From Trichobilharzia szidati (taxonomy: Eukaryota > Platyhelminthes > Trematoda > Strigeidida > Schistosomatidae): a stretch of 64,000 nt of DNA. Every line of letters starts with the position of its first letter. Within the stretch, counting starts at the first letter, position 1. Under the pieces are notes generated by a model. The model was not told the DNA's origin and ran no database searches. It was given only the letters and a program-made list of their open reading frames with translations. Location: assembly GCA_944472155.2 (NCBI GenBank), contig OX235275.1:54515228-54579227 (forward strand). Direction: 5' to 3'. Position numbers and translations under genes: made by a program. Positions 46,427-56,339 of the stretch are shown here, piece after piece.

Positions 46427-46670
46427 TATTGGTGTATGTATCGGTGGTTCCATTGGTAGAATGTGCCTACTAGCCAATCATGTGCTTGGGGTTCAATTCT
46501 CGGTTGATGTACTTCTAAAGTTTTCCTCGTATACTGGCCGATAGTAAACTCGGAAAAGAGGGGAGGTTCTGCTTGAGACTGGCAACTTCTCTCTGTAAAA
46601 ACAACATCACCTCTACTGGAACTTTGAAGTTTGGAGCCCTATGTTCCACTCAGATCTTCTTCTTTTTCTT
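46427..46670 (+). repeat. SINE (RTE-tail family)
   Basis: Plus strand: 'TCGGTGGTTCCATTGGTAGAATG' (A-box-like), 'GGGGTTCAATTCTCGG' (B box), the middle 'GAAAAGAGGGGAGGTTCTGC', and the RTE-like end 'GGAGCCCTATGTTCCACTC'. Confidence 0.72.
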
Positions 46671-46689
46671 ATTAGAACAAACACTTAGA

Positions 46690-47110
46690 ACATTATTGAC
46701 ACCTAGAAAGATGTGCCACACAAAATCTCAACTTATGCGAGGGCTGAAGAGACTACTCGAATATGCAGATCGAAGCAAGTGGTTGTCTAAAGGGCTACTC
46801 CCGATCCTTTGACTTAAATTCGGATCCACAGGGCACTAAGGCCATTCGATCCTTTCGAATTCTGAAGTCCATTGTAAACCATAGGTTTAGAACCACCAGG
46901 GTTTTCCAGCCCCTCTAGAAAGATAGGACTGCATGTCTGCAAGTTCGATGGTAGGCGCCACACTTTTGAATTTCTGAGAGACATCGCCACTTGAAGACGG
47001 CGAATAGGAGTCACCATGCAGAGGTTATGTATGCGTATGGTCACATGAGGTCATTTTTAGAGGGAGACCAAAGCCTACCCACCCACCGTCGACCGCACGA
47101 GTTGGTTTGT
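46690..47110 (+). repeat. Unclassified dispersed repeat (copy 2)
   Basis: Similar to 41385-41860 in the same strand and order of blocks. Function unknown. Confidence 0.6.
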
Positions 47111-47404
47111 AGAGGCTTCTGGAAGTAATATGAAATTATGAAGGCTTCTTTGAATGCTATTGTGATGATAAGTAAGTTCAGCTAATTTCATCACATCCTT
47201 CCTATAAATATTTCATTCTTTTCCTCTCTTTATTATTATTATTATTGATTTTACCAATAATTCTGGTGTCAAACTGTGTTGAATTTGTGTTTCAAAGCAT
47301 TATGAAACGTATGTGATTGCTTATGTTGACCTTGATAGGTAATAGTTGTGCCCTTCCCCGAAATGAGAATTTATTTATTAATTTTTAAAATTGTATCTTA
47401 TTGA

Positions 47405-47610
47405 GTTCCAAATGAAACAGGGGGCTTCATCCCTTAAGCTTTGAAGTTTTAGTGGTACTTGTGCTGTTTTTTACGGAGGGGAGGGGTGGTGGATAAGGTT
47501 GCTAGTTACACCACAGCCCAACCTCTCTTCTTTTCCGGACTTACTACCGTCTAGAATAGGTTTGAGTGTACGTCGACTGGGAGTCGAATCCTGGACTACT
47601 TGAGGCGTGA
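47405..47610 (-). repeat. SINE (RTE-tail family), decayed
   Basis: The minus strand has a B-box-like 'GGATTCGACTCCCAG' and the middle '..GTTGGGCTGTGGTGTAACTAGCAACC', ending in the RTE-like tail at about 47410. Confidence 0.6.
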
Positions 47611-47639
47611 CTGAACCACTGACTGACCTCCCATGCTTG

Positions 47640-47860
47640 ACTACACCACCGGGGATCAGACCCAGGATCTTCATGCCACAAGGTGGGGAGCTTGTTGACC
47701 ATTCAACCGCTGGGACAGAATGCAATAGCCCGTCGATTTTAGTGCCTGCCTCCAGCCAATGGCATTGGCGAATATTTGTTCGCATATCCAACTTGATGGA
47801 GGACCTCTGTGGTTACGACCTCCCAAAACTTCATCCTATAGTAGTAGTAAGCCACAAGTG
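47640..47860 (-). repeat. tRNA-like SINE
   Basis: The minus strand reads 'GCGGTTGAATGGTCAACAAGC' and, after an anticodon-like loop, 'CCTGGGTCTGATCCCCGGTGG'. It resembles the tRNA half of the hammerhead SINE, but no hammerhead block follows. Confidence 0.5.
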
Positions 47861-48099
47861 AACTCTAGACTAATTTCCAAGCATTAGCTTGCAGGCATTT
47901 AATTGATTTCAAGATTGATCACAAACCTGACTACACAGTTAGAGAACCATTGAGAATCAGCAAACAGTAATGGGACAGCTGTTTCGTCTTTGTTTTGAAC
48001 TCTTCAGTACGCATCCATAATCCGAACGTCAGGGATTGAATCCAAGAGGACTTTCAGGTTAAAAGTTTCTCAATGAAGTCATTTGGTGACCAAATCTCT

Positions 48100-48850
48100 A
48101 GAAGCGAATACTTGAAAATATCGTATTGATTCATCAGTGAGGACCCTCAGCCACAGGTTTAGAGCTTTATGCTCAGAAGTGGAAAGTGGAGATGAACTTA
48201 GCATTGTATATGACCCCCTAATTGAAAATAGCTATCCAGAAAAGTTCATCAAGAAACACATGACAAAGAAAGAAGAAATGGACTATTCTCCATCTGTAAA
48301 TAAGAAGCCTTTATGTATATACGACCGCAATTCAAGGGTGATGCACCTAGTGAAATAATTCCCAACAAGTTAAGAGAATCTATTCAAAGAACTTTTAATG
48401 CTGCCAAACTACAAATCTTATTTTCTACACGACCGATGGTGATTCCTCGACTGAAAGATGAAGCAACTAGACTAACTAGCCACTTCTAATTCTATCTACC
48501 AATTCAACTGCACTGCTTTTGGTGGAGGGAGTTATATTGGCCGTTACTCTAGGAACTTGATTTTTCGTGATCACTCGGGAACATCTACCAGTGTTGTGGT
48601 TGAGTAAAGGTGTAGTAAAAGCCATCAACAGTTCGATATTAGACCACCTGGTTCAAACCGACCACAAAGCCAGCATTGTAGAGTTCTTCTCCATCATCTA
48701 CCGGGCACTAAATAAATCGTCAAAGACATCCAGATACCACACACTCCAAACATCATAGGCTATCACGATTCGTGTAAAACAACCAGTGCTCTGTGCGCAA
48801 AAGAAACAGGTTCAGCGAGCCACTACTACTGCCCTGGGCGGCCTTCAGTA
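48100..48850 (+). pseudogene. Penelope-like element, 5'-truncated and decayed
   Basis: Plus-strand frames: 48137-48358 'RTLSHRFRALCSEVESGDE' and 'SYPEKFIKKHM', then 'YQFNCTAFGGGSYIGRYSRN' (GIY-YIG core, about 48505) and 'SILDHLVQTDHKASIVEFF' (48630-48690). Frameshifts occur throughout. It is immediately followed by a LINE. Confidence 0.78.
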
Positions 48851-48929
48851 GAGACTGTAAATTCATGAATTTGTATTATTATTATTTTTCCTAATTTTTC
48901 TGATATTCAGTTTATTGTTATGTTGACGC

Positions 48930-50465
48930 TATTTATTATTATTGCTGATTCGATGTCATTTAAACAACATTAATGCTGTCAATAACATTATTTTACTTAA
49001 TCTTGAACCCTCTTTAAAGCCTTTCAATGACCCCAACCAGTTTGCTTATAAACATAGTAGGTGTATCTTAGATGCCGCTATTGTTCTATATCATAACATA
49101 GTCTCTAGTTTAGATAGAGGAGCCAAATATGTTCGGTTTGTCTTCCTTGATTACACATCTGCATTTGACTCTGTACCTAGGTCTCTCTTGCTAAGTAAGC
49201 TTTCTGTAACACAGAGTGAGAGCTGGACAAATAAGTGGTTGCATTCCTATTTTTCTGATAGGAAGCAGTACACTGTCTACAATGGAAAGTCCTCCACTGC
49301 CTCACTTACATTAGCTGGTGTTCCTCAAGGTGCTGTTCTTTCTCCTTTTCTGTTTTCTTTTTTCTTACATGACTTGCTCCATTCTGATGTAGCCACTTTT
49401 GTCAAGTATGCTGATGACCTCTCTGTCTCCATGCCTGTCAACTCTCAGTCAGACTGTTCCAAATTAAATAACTTTCTGTCGGAAATTAGTCAGTGGTCCT
49501 CTTCAAACGGTCTTAAGCTGAATCCGTCTAAATGTCAGGTAGTCAATTTCACTTTCAGACGAAAACGTGTCCTACAACAACTAGCTAGGTCACATGGTCT
49601 CACCATCATTGACGGCATAGAGGTTGAAACTACATCTAATGTGAAGTACCTTGGACTGAGTATTTCCTCCGATCTTTCCTAGTCCTCTCACATCTTGTTA
49701 GTTATTAGAAAGATGTTTCGCTTAACATTCTACGTTAGGAAGTTAAGGCAGTCTGGTATAAAGCAGTCTTTGCTTTCTCAGTTTGTCAATTCTTGTATTC
49801 TAACCACCCCTCTTTACTGCTCCCCATTAATCTTTCCTGGACTACTTAAGAAAGACTTTGCTTTGCTGCGTAGGGCACTAAAAGCTGTTAGTAGGGGAAG
49901 TGGGATTTCGTTAAACCAACCGGTTAACACCATTGTGCACAGACACATAATGTCATGTAAGAAACTAGCGAATTCTATATTGTCAGACCCCGAACACCCT
50001 CTCTATACGCAGCTCTCTCCTTGCATTTCATCTAGTAGAACTAGAAGCAACTATAGGAGGCTATATGCCAGGACTACCAAGTGCACAAAAACTCCACAAT
50101 ACCTTATCTGGCACAGCTGTTATATGATGAGAAATCCGTTAGGTATGACACGATCAACTTACTGCGGCACTCTAACAAATAGTTCCCATTAGTTTTTGTT
50201 TTCCTTTCTTCGTTACTATTATATTGTTGTTCACGTCTTCATTTACACACTAATTTTATATTTCATATCCTATGGTGCATTGTTTAAAAATGTAAATGCA
50301 ACGCTGTTCTTTTTTATTTTATTTTTTTTTTTGGTTGTTGCTTTTTGATTTTAAAATCTTGTAAAATTTATGAGGTAATTAGATGCAATATTGTAATGCA
50401 CGCTGAAAATTCCATACCTGTACCACAAATACTGTTTGGAATAGAGCTATTATTATTATTATTAT
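48930..50465 (+). mobile_element. L2-type LINE, 5'-truncated, nearly intact reverse transcriptase
   Basis: Frames 48942-49682 and 49695-50192 are one frame broken by a single TAG at 49680-49682 (after 'LGLSISSDLS', where Trp is usual). Motifs: 'QFAYKHSRCILDAAIVLYHN', motif A 'VFLDYTSAFDSVPR', motif B 'GVPQGAVLSPFLFSFF', motif C 'VKYADDLSVS'. The motif style fits the L2/Rex-like group. The endonuclease is missing. The 3' UTR ends with 'CACGCTGAAAATTCCATACC...TGGAATAGAGC' and an (ATT)n tail at 50443-50470, very similar to the tail of the SINE at 6416. It is a young copy by its low damage. Confidence 0.85.
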
Positions 50466-50622
50466 TATTAATTCTCATTGACTATTATGTGTATATAACT
50501 GTAGAACCTGATGAAAAGCAGGTTATCGAAAATGTGAATTTTCTTTGTCCAGCAACCATTCTTTTGAAAAATTTTAATTGTATATATATTTATTTTTTTC
50601 TCTATCTATTCTCTGTTTTAAG

Positions 50623-50797
50623 CTGATGGCTGACTATAGTCTTGTAGGCTTTCCAAATGCTGGGAAATCAAGCCTGCTGAAGGCGTTATCCGGTGCACCA
50701 GCTAAAATAGCCAGTTATCCATTTACTACAATTAAGCCACAGGTGGCACTTTGTAAATATCCAGATCATCGACGAATTAGTCTAGCCGATTTACCAG
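50623..50797 (+). CDS. GTPBP10: GTPBP10/Obg-type GTPase, exon 3 (G1-G3)
   Basis: This is a 175-base exon: acceptor ..CTGTTTTAAG, donor CCAG|GTAAGT, phase 0 in and phase 1 out. It encodes residues 151-208 plus one base. '[20 protein letters not shown]' contains the P-loop (G1, about 159-166), '[10 protein letters not shown]' contains the switch I threonine (G2), and 'RISLADLPG' ends in G3 DxxG (206-209, Gly completed by exon 4). These match Obg GTPases closely and leave little doubt about the family. Confidence 0.95.
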
Positions 50798-50954
50798 GTA
50801 AGTGAATCTAGTTGCACCCTCCCACTCCCCACCACCTATGAACTGTGTATTTTATTTATTGAAGTTAGTTTTGATTTCTCCGTTGATCCATTAGACTGAA
50901 ATGTTCGGCGTCTCTTGATATGTCGGCAGCTCGTAGTACTAACGCTTTGAAGCG

Positions 50955-51170
50955 ATGTGTCTAATGAGGTTTAATGTGGGTCATTGGATCGAGTGTTCCA
51001 GTGGCTGAAAAGTTGGCTAACTAGCTCAGCTTGCAACAGGAAGATCCTGGGTTCGAACTCCTGTGGTGGGGGTGAAAGTTCCAAGTGCCAGGACGTAACA
51101 TCTGTTCAGTACTTTCTGGTGGTTCCCCCCTTGATCAAGTCTGTAATCGATCAAATCCTTGCAAAACAAC
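50955..51170 (+). repeat. Hammerhead SINE, decayed
   Basis: The tRNA-like part ('GGTCATTGGATCGAG', 'GGTTCGAACTCC' B box) is followed by a broken hammerhead block 'GTGCCAGGACGTAACATCTGTTCAGTAC', where GAAA is GTAA. Confidence 0.6.
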
Positions 51171-51189
51171 ACTTGAAGAGTGATTAACG

Positions 51190-51450
51190 TGGAATTATTT
51201 TGGTTGATGGCGTGCCTATAATTGGGGGGGGGGACAGAGGAAATCCATGATGCGCATTTCGTCCTCTTTGGGAATTATGGGTGGATGTGCACCGTGGTGG
51301 TGGTGGTAAGTGGTAATGCTGCTCCCACTCTGACTCAAACCATGTACCCCTTTGTTTCAAGCACCAAAACGGCTACGAGAGCCATATCTTGCCTTTTGAA
51401 ACGATGAGTGCAGGGTTCGAGTCCCAGTGAGAGAACACTATCACCACTCT
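51190..51450 (+). repeat. SM-alpha-like SINE
   Basis: It contains GATGCGCATTTCGTCC at 51251-51266, so the minus strand reads as the 3' half of an SM-alpha hammerhead (GGACGAAATGCGCATC). The CTGATGAG half is decayed (CCATAATT). A B-box-like GGGTTCGAGTCCC lies at about 51414. Confidence 0.65.
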
Positions 51451-51589
51451 CTGGGTAGAATGTAAGTGTCCCAAATAGATCGAGATGTATGTCCCCTGGA
51501 TTTCACCCCCCCTGCTGTTCATCATCAACCAAGTCAATTATATATTTCGTTTATTTTTAAAGTTTTGTTCAGAGTGGCTTTTTTCACTC

Positions 51590-52760
51590 AATCTGCTCTC
51601 CTTAGCTGTACAAAGAAGTGCGGTAGTTCAAGGTACCCCACTTTGTGCAGCGCACAAAAATTAGATTCAAAAAATAATGATAACCATAATAATAATAAGC
51701 AGGAAGGTAAGGGAGTTAGAATAGTAAGATGGACAAACTTGAGGATTTAGTGGATATGGGGGGGGGGAGGTGCGGGTCACTGAGAGACAGAGAGTGAATT
51801 CATCTGTGCGACTGAGAACGATTTCCAGCCATATCACTAATAACCTCAAGCCATTGGTTTTTAACATCTCAAGGATCCCAACCAAGCAGTTTAACCCTCC
51901 TTGCGTGGCTGGTTGTAATCAACTGTCGAAGACTTCATCAACTGATGAGAAAGGTTTGGATTCGACTGCTTATACAACACATTTTCAATGTAATCTTATG
52001 TCGAATAACATTACTCGCCGGGGAAGGTGATGACTGGGCGTGCGCAACACGTGCCTTAGCCATCTCGATCGATGTAGCTTCACAACCTTGTCGATTGGCT
52101 TGTTCTTATTGAACACTTTTCACCTAACCTCAGTGTTTTACTCATTATCTTACACCACTTAACTCGTGGGATAGGATGGCAACATCTGCGGTCAAAGACA
52201 TTTAGCCTGTTTGTGGTGAGAGCTGGCTGCAAGCCAACAATTTACGCCAATGTTCACGTCCCGAATCAGGGTCATGAGAAAAAACAATAACAAAGCTTAA
52301 CCTTGAGAAAATCACCAGCCAATCACAACGGAGTTAAAGTGTGGAAATATGATTCACAGATATATGGCTTGATTTTCTGAGAAACGGCCTCAAAGAGATA
52401 ACAGAATAACCTTCGGCGAGAGAACAACCAATCAGAAGAGGTTGCTTCTCTGCTAACAATAACGCTAATAATAATGCATATAAAAATCTATAAATACCTC
52501 TTGATTTCTCAATAAACAATCTGTTGCCTGACCGTTGTCTTCTGTCGTTACATGTTAACGTCGACGACTTCCCATAGCTATGAAGAAGGACAGAGCAAAC
52601 TACTGCCGAGTATAGACACATCCTTTGGTTGATAGACAGATATCACATATTTATCCCAGCGATGTCATAAGTTGACAATTACCACACAAGCATTTTATAT
52701 CCGTGCCGAGATTTTGTCATCAACTCTTGGAGAGTAGGTGTCACTTGTATTTGATTAACT
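51590..52760 (-). pseudogene. SR2-like RTE fragment split by a solo LTR
   Basis: The minus strand shows the decayed RTE C-terminus and tail: the 52020-52200 part matches 'LHRLRWSGHVLRMP' and upstream of it the 'DHRCCHPIPRVK' region; 51600-51660 matches the shared 3' tail. The solo LTR at 52212-52552 splits it, and sequence 52557-52760 continues the element on the far side ('..LFALSFFIAMGSRRR'). Confidence 0.72.
52212..52552 (+). repeat. Solo LTR with TGTT target duplication
   Basis: 341 bp from TGTGGTGAGAGC to GTCGTTACA, flanked by TGTT at 52208-52211 and 52553-52556. It is inserted in the RTE fragment. Confidence 0.9.
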
Positions 52761-52796
52761 AAGCGGTTCGGCTGGGTGAAATCAATTGACGGTCGC

Positions 52797-52865
52797 TATG
52801 GCTCATGGATCTAGGCTCTGGATCTCTAACTACAAGGTCGCAGGTTCGAACATCTCCTGACTTAC
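52797..52865 (+). repeat. tRNA-like remnant
   Basis: 'CGCTATGGCTCATGGATCTAGG' and 'GCAGGTTCGAACATCTCC' have A- and B-box spacing. The stems do not pair well, so it is treated as a SINE head and not a tRNA gene. Confidence 0.4.
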
Positions 52866-53084
52866 CAAGGTTTAGGTATCACACACAATAGGTGTAGCCC
52901 ATAGTCAGCAGCATGGAAATACAAGTAGGTGTTGAATAACAATCAACCCGGAAAGTTAACATGAATGATTTCTAAAACAATGGTCATTGTGGATTGAATA
53001 AAAATCTCTTTTACAGTAATTTGCACATGTCCTTCAAATTAACTTGTCCAAAAATATCTATCAGTTTTATTTTATTTTGTCAAA

Positions 53085-54345
53085 ATCACACATATGTTAT
53101 ACAGTAATATTTACTGATGACCACGTTTCGAGCACCAATTATTCCTGCTCATAATCATATCAAGACACTACTCACAAAATTGATGATTAGATATTTGAAC
53201 TAAATCAATATAAGATAGAGTACATTCGGAAATAATAATATTAGTGTTATCAATCAAATACAATCAGATGGGAAATAAGACGAGTGTTTTTATAGTCAAA
53301 ATAAGTAACTTGTTAGAATGTTTTGATGTATGTGAATTGAAGTAGAATTTTAACATTATTTATTCTCCTCCTCTGATTTGACTGGTGGTAATAGTATCTT
53401 CTATATCTCTGGTATTTGCATTGAGTCACTTCTGTTGCATGTGTTCGGTGTAGACTCGATGAACCAGGATTCAGTAAGTAATCAACCTCTTTCTCCACCT
53501 ACTTATATTACTTCTTAGAATCTTAACCCTATCCCACCCTATTGTGTGGTTATGTGTTAATGCATGCAGTGCGATTGCTGAGTTCCTCTTTCTCAATTAC
53601 TTATCTTCTTGGGTAAACTCAGCAATAGCGCTACATGCATTAACACACAAACACACAATAGGGCGGGTGGGACAGGGTCAAAATTCTGAACAGTAATATA
53701 GTTAGGTGGAGGGAGAGAGAGATTGATGACTGAATCCTGGTTCATCTAGTCTACACTGAATACATGCAGCAGAAGCAACTCAATGCAAATACCAGAGATA
53801 TGGAAGATATTATTCCCACCAGTCAAATCAGGGAATAATAAATAATGTTAAAATATTATAAATTATTTAAATTAATCCCAGCGTGTTAAGAAAATCAAAA
53901 CAAGGTTTTTTCTGAACGTTTCGCTGTGTAAGCCACAGCTTCTTCAGCAGATTTATCTGACTCGGCGCTCAAATTATTCCAGGAAGTTTGTAACACCTAC
54001 GGTCTGGAAACTTATAATGTTAAAATATATTTCAATTCACACACTATTAGATTCTATCAAGTTACTTATTATGACTATAAAAAAGCTCGTCTTATTTCCC
54101 ATCTGATTGTATTTGATCAATAACACTCATATTATTATTTCTGAAATAACATTATCCCATACTGATTTCTATTCAAATGTCTAATCGTCAATTCCACTCA
54201 TGTATATAAGTGAAGCAAAACGTTGTGTGAGTAGTGGCCTTGATATGATTATGAGCTGTAATAAATTGTGCTCGAAAGGTGGTCATCAGTAAATATTACT
54301 GTATAACAACACTGTGTGATTTATCAAAATAAAATCTTATCCATA
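53085..54345. mobile_element. Two Penelope-like 3' ends (family A) facing each other
   Basis: 53085-53610 is a minus-strand copy (protein end 'DYLLNPGSSSLHRTHATEVTQ', hammerhead-like end at 53113-53164). 53615-54345 is a plus-strand copy of the same region, with its hammerhead-like end at 54239-54290. They meet at about 53612, forming a large imperfect palindrome. The plus copy is interrupted by a 158-bp insert at 53857-54014. Inverted partial copies are typical of Penelope integration. Confidence 0.8.
53857..54014 (-). repeat. 158-bp insertion with 15-bp target duplication
   Basis: The 15 bases ATAATGTTAAAATAT at 53842-53856 recur at 54015-54029. Other PLE copies have this site once, so the sequence between is a recent insert. 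On the minus strand it contains, at 53911-53952, a hammerhead-like structure: TCTG, CTGAAGA, two extra A, stem GCTGTG/CACAGC with loop GCTTA, GAAA, CGTT, CAGA. No coding capacity is seen. Confidence 0.75.
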
Positions 54346-54439
54346 ATGAAGTTATACTCTACCATAGTACCCAAGTTTTATCCTTATATCATTTGTTTCA
54401 TCTGTCTATTTTATTTGTTTCGAGTTCGATCACGGATCG

Positions 54440-54530
54440 ATATCAGTTAGAGAACCATTGGAAACCACGGAGTACTGTACTGGGTAGATGTTTCGTCCTA
54501 GTTCGAGACTGTTGAGCAGTACACACTGAA
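54440..54530 (-). repeat. Hammerhead SINE fragment
   Basis: The plus strand reads 'GATATCAGTTAGAGAACCATTGGAAACC', 'TGTTTCGTCCTAGTTCGAGACTGTTGAGCAGTAC', which is the family tail and a mutated hammerhead in reverse orientation. Confidence 0.6.
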
Positions 54531-54539
54531 GACACCCCA

Positions 54540-55590
54540 TCATGGATCCTATTTGTCGTATGGGTAGTAGACTTTTCCAGATATCGGGGACAGGTGTTGA
54601 ATCATTCCTATTACATGTATTTGCAGTTGATTTGATAAACAAAGCTTCCGTTATCAATCAATCTCTCCACCCTGTGACATTAGATTTTAAAACTGTCATC
54701 CTATCCCATTCTATTGGATGGTTGTGTGTAATTGCATGTAGTACTATAGCTCAACTATTCTCTAGATTTCTTATCTTATTTGGATCAACCAATCTAGATT
54801 TCGCTAAGTTTTTATGTTCAGCTAGTCTGACTGCATCTGTTCTACTAGTTTATCATTAATAATAATAGTGATAATAGTAATAATATTAATGACGACACCA
54901 ATAATAAGGAATCTAAATCATCAGTAGTAATTCCATACAAGGAAGGAACCTTGGAAAACTTACGTAGAATTCTTAACAATGCTGGCAGGAATAAAAGTGA
55001 CTGGCATTCAAACCCACAAACTCAATTAGAAAAGAGCTTTGTCGGTTAAAGGATCAATCCTGTGGAGCCTTTAAAACAAAACAATGTAGTTTATCTAATA
55101 CCCTGCTGGAATGTTTGTCAGGTCAAATACATAGGTCAAACTAGTAGAACAGATGCAGTCAGACTAGCTGAACATAAAAACTTAGCGAAATCTAGATTGG
55201 TTGATCCAAATAAGATAAGAAATCTAGAGAATAGTTGAGCTATAGTACTACATGCAATTACACACAACCATCCAATAGAATGGGATAGGATGACAGTTTT
55301 AAAATCTAATGTCACAGGGTGGAGAGATTGATTGATAACGGAAGCTTTGTTTATCAAATCAACTGCAAATACATGTAATAGGAATGATTCAACACCTGTC
55401 CCCGATATCTGGAAAAGTCTACTACCCATACGACAAATAGGAGAAAACAAAGAAAACTATAAAACTCAAGTGTCAAAGTCGTGTGATTATAATTGATGAT
55501 ATGATTATGAACAATAAATTTTGTTCGAAACGTCATCCAGTAAATAATACTGTTTCATTCACTGTGTGATGTATGTAATAAACAAACTAA
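54540..55590. mobile_element. Penelope-like element (family A) with ~310-bp near-identical inverted arms
   Basis: 54545-54856 on the plus strand is almost identical to 55444-55137 on the minus strand (the conceptual translations are the same over about 100 residues). Between the arms, the plus strand encodes 'VIPYKEGTLENLRRILNNAG' (54930) and 'NVCQVKYIGQTSRTDAVRLAEHK' (GIY-YIG core, 55120-55190). The element continues to 55590 with the hammerhead-like end at 55492-55541 (stem GAAC/GTTC, GAAACGTC). The near-identity of the arms suggests a recent event. Confidence 0.85.
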
Positions 55591-55641
55591 TATGGAATTA
55601 CTTACTACCACAGTGCCCAAGTTTTACACATATATTAATAC

Positions 55642-55828
55642 GTTTCTTTGAAGGTCAGACCATATATCTGCGAATCGTATCCACCCACGCAAAGTCTGCT
55701 GTGATTGGTCGTTAAGTTCCTCAAGATTAGACTTTGTTCGTGTTTTCTCTCATGACCCCGATTCAGGGCGTAAACATTGGCGTAAATCGCTTTCTACCAA
55801 TTTTGGCTAGCAGACAGCTCTCACCACA
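55642..55828 (-). repeat. Truncated solo LTR
   Basis: The end CTCTCACCACA is present (55818-55828), but the homology stops near 55642, so about half of the LTR is missing. Confidence 0.75.
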
Positions 55829-55839
55829 TTACTACTGGT

Positions 55840-55925
55840 GCGTACCTCTGAAGAGTTCCGAGCTACATTGAAACAGCTATCCAGTACTTACTGATTTTCA
55901 ACCGATAACAATCCGTGATTAAATT
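55840..55925 (+). repeat. Hammerhead SINE fragment
   Basis: 'GCGTACCTCTGAAGAGTTCCGAGCTACATTGAAACAGCTATCCAGTAC' is a decayed hammerhead block. Stem II is lost and the cleavage triplet is ATC. Confidence 0.5.
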
Positions 55926-55988
55926 TAAACCCAATCAAATACCTATTAATCAATACTTGAAAATATTTATTGATTTATTTTTCTATAG

Positions 55989-56296
55989 GTCTTGCTGATA
56001 TCTACGCTCGTTACGATGCCAGTGATGATAACGATAATGACGATAATACATCAGTTAATTCCCAATCGTCGAATACATCACGGACTTCTCTGCCTAGTCT
56101 ACGGCATACAAACTTTTTAAAGCATGTTGAGCGTAGTTCTTGCATTCTACTTGTCTTAGATTCACTTGGTTTCTGTAAAGATCAATTTAGTCATCGGAGA
56201 AATGCATTAGCTGTTGCCTATCTAGTATTAAATCAAATGGAACGATGGTCTAATGGCCTATTGCTTGAAAAACCAATGGCTTGTATATTAAACAAG
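55989..56296 (+). CDS. GTPBP10: GTPBP10/Obg-type GTPase, exon 4
   Basis: A 308-base exon (acceptor TTTTTCTATAG, donor AACAAG|GTAAGC; phase 1 in, 0 out) encodes residues 209-311. It begins 'GLADIYARYD', then a low-complexity 'DASDDNDNDDNTSVNSQSS' stretch, then returns to the family with 'NFLKHVERSSCILLVLDSLG' (about 250-269). It ends 'ACILNK', the start of the G4 motif. Obg proteins normally have 'LIEGAxxNxGxGxxFLxHIER' after DLPG; here that switch II segment is missing and about 40 other residues take its place. The reading frame is intact on both sides, so a sequencing error is unlikely. Confidence 0.9.
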
Positions 56297-56339
56297 GTAA
56301 GCTGCCTTTTTTTATTGAATTATATAACGCATGTTTACT

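Noticed and set aside
54542..55450. Two matching ~105-codon frames as a duplicated gene
   Set aside because: They are the antisense of Penelope family A sequence, present twice as inverted arms.
50798..55988. Missing micro-exon restoring the Obg switch II
   Set aside because: Reading the intron on the plus strand revealed no IEGA-like coding block with fitting phase; not excluded, only not seen.
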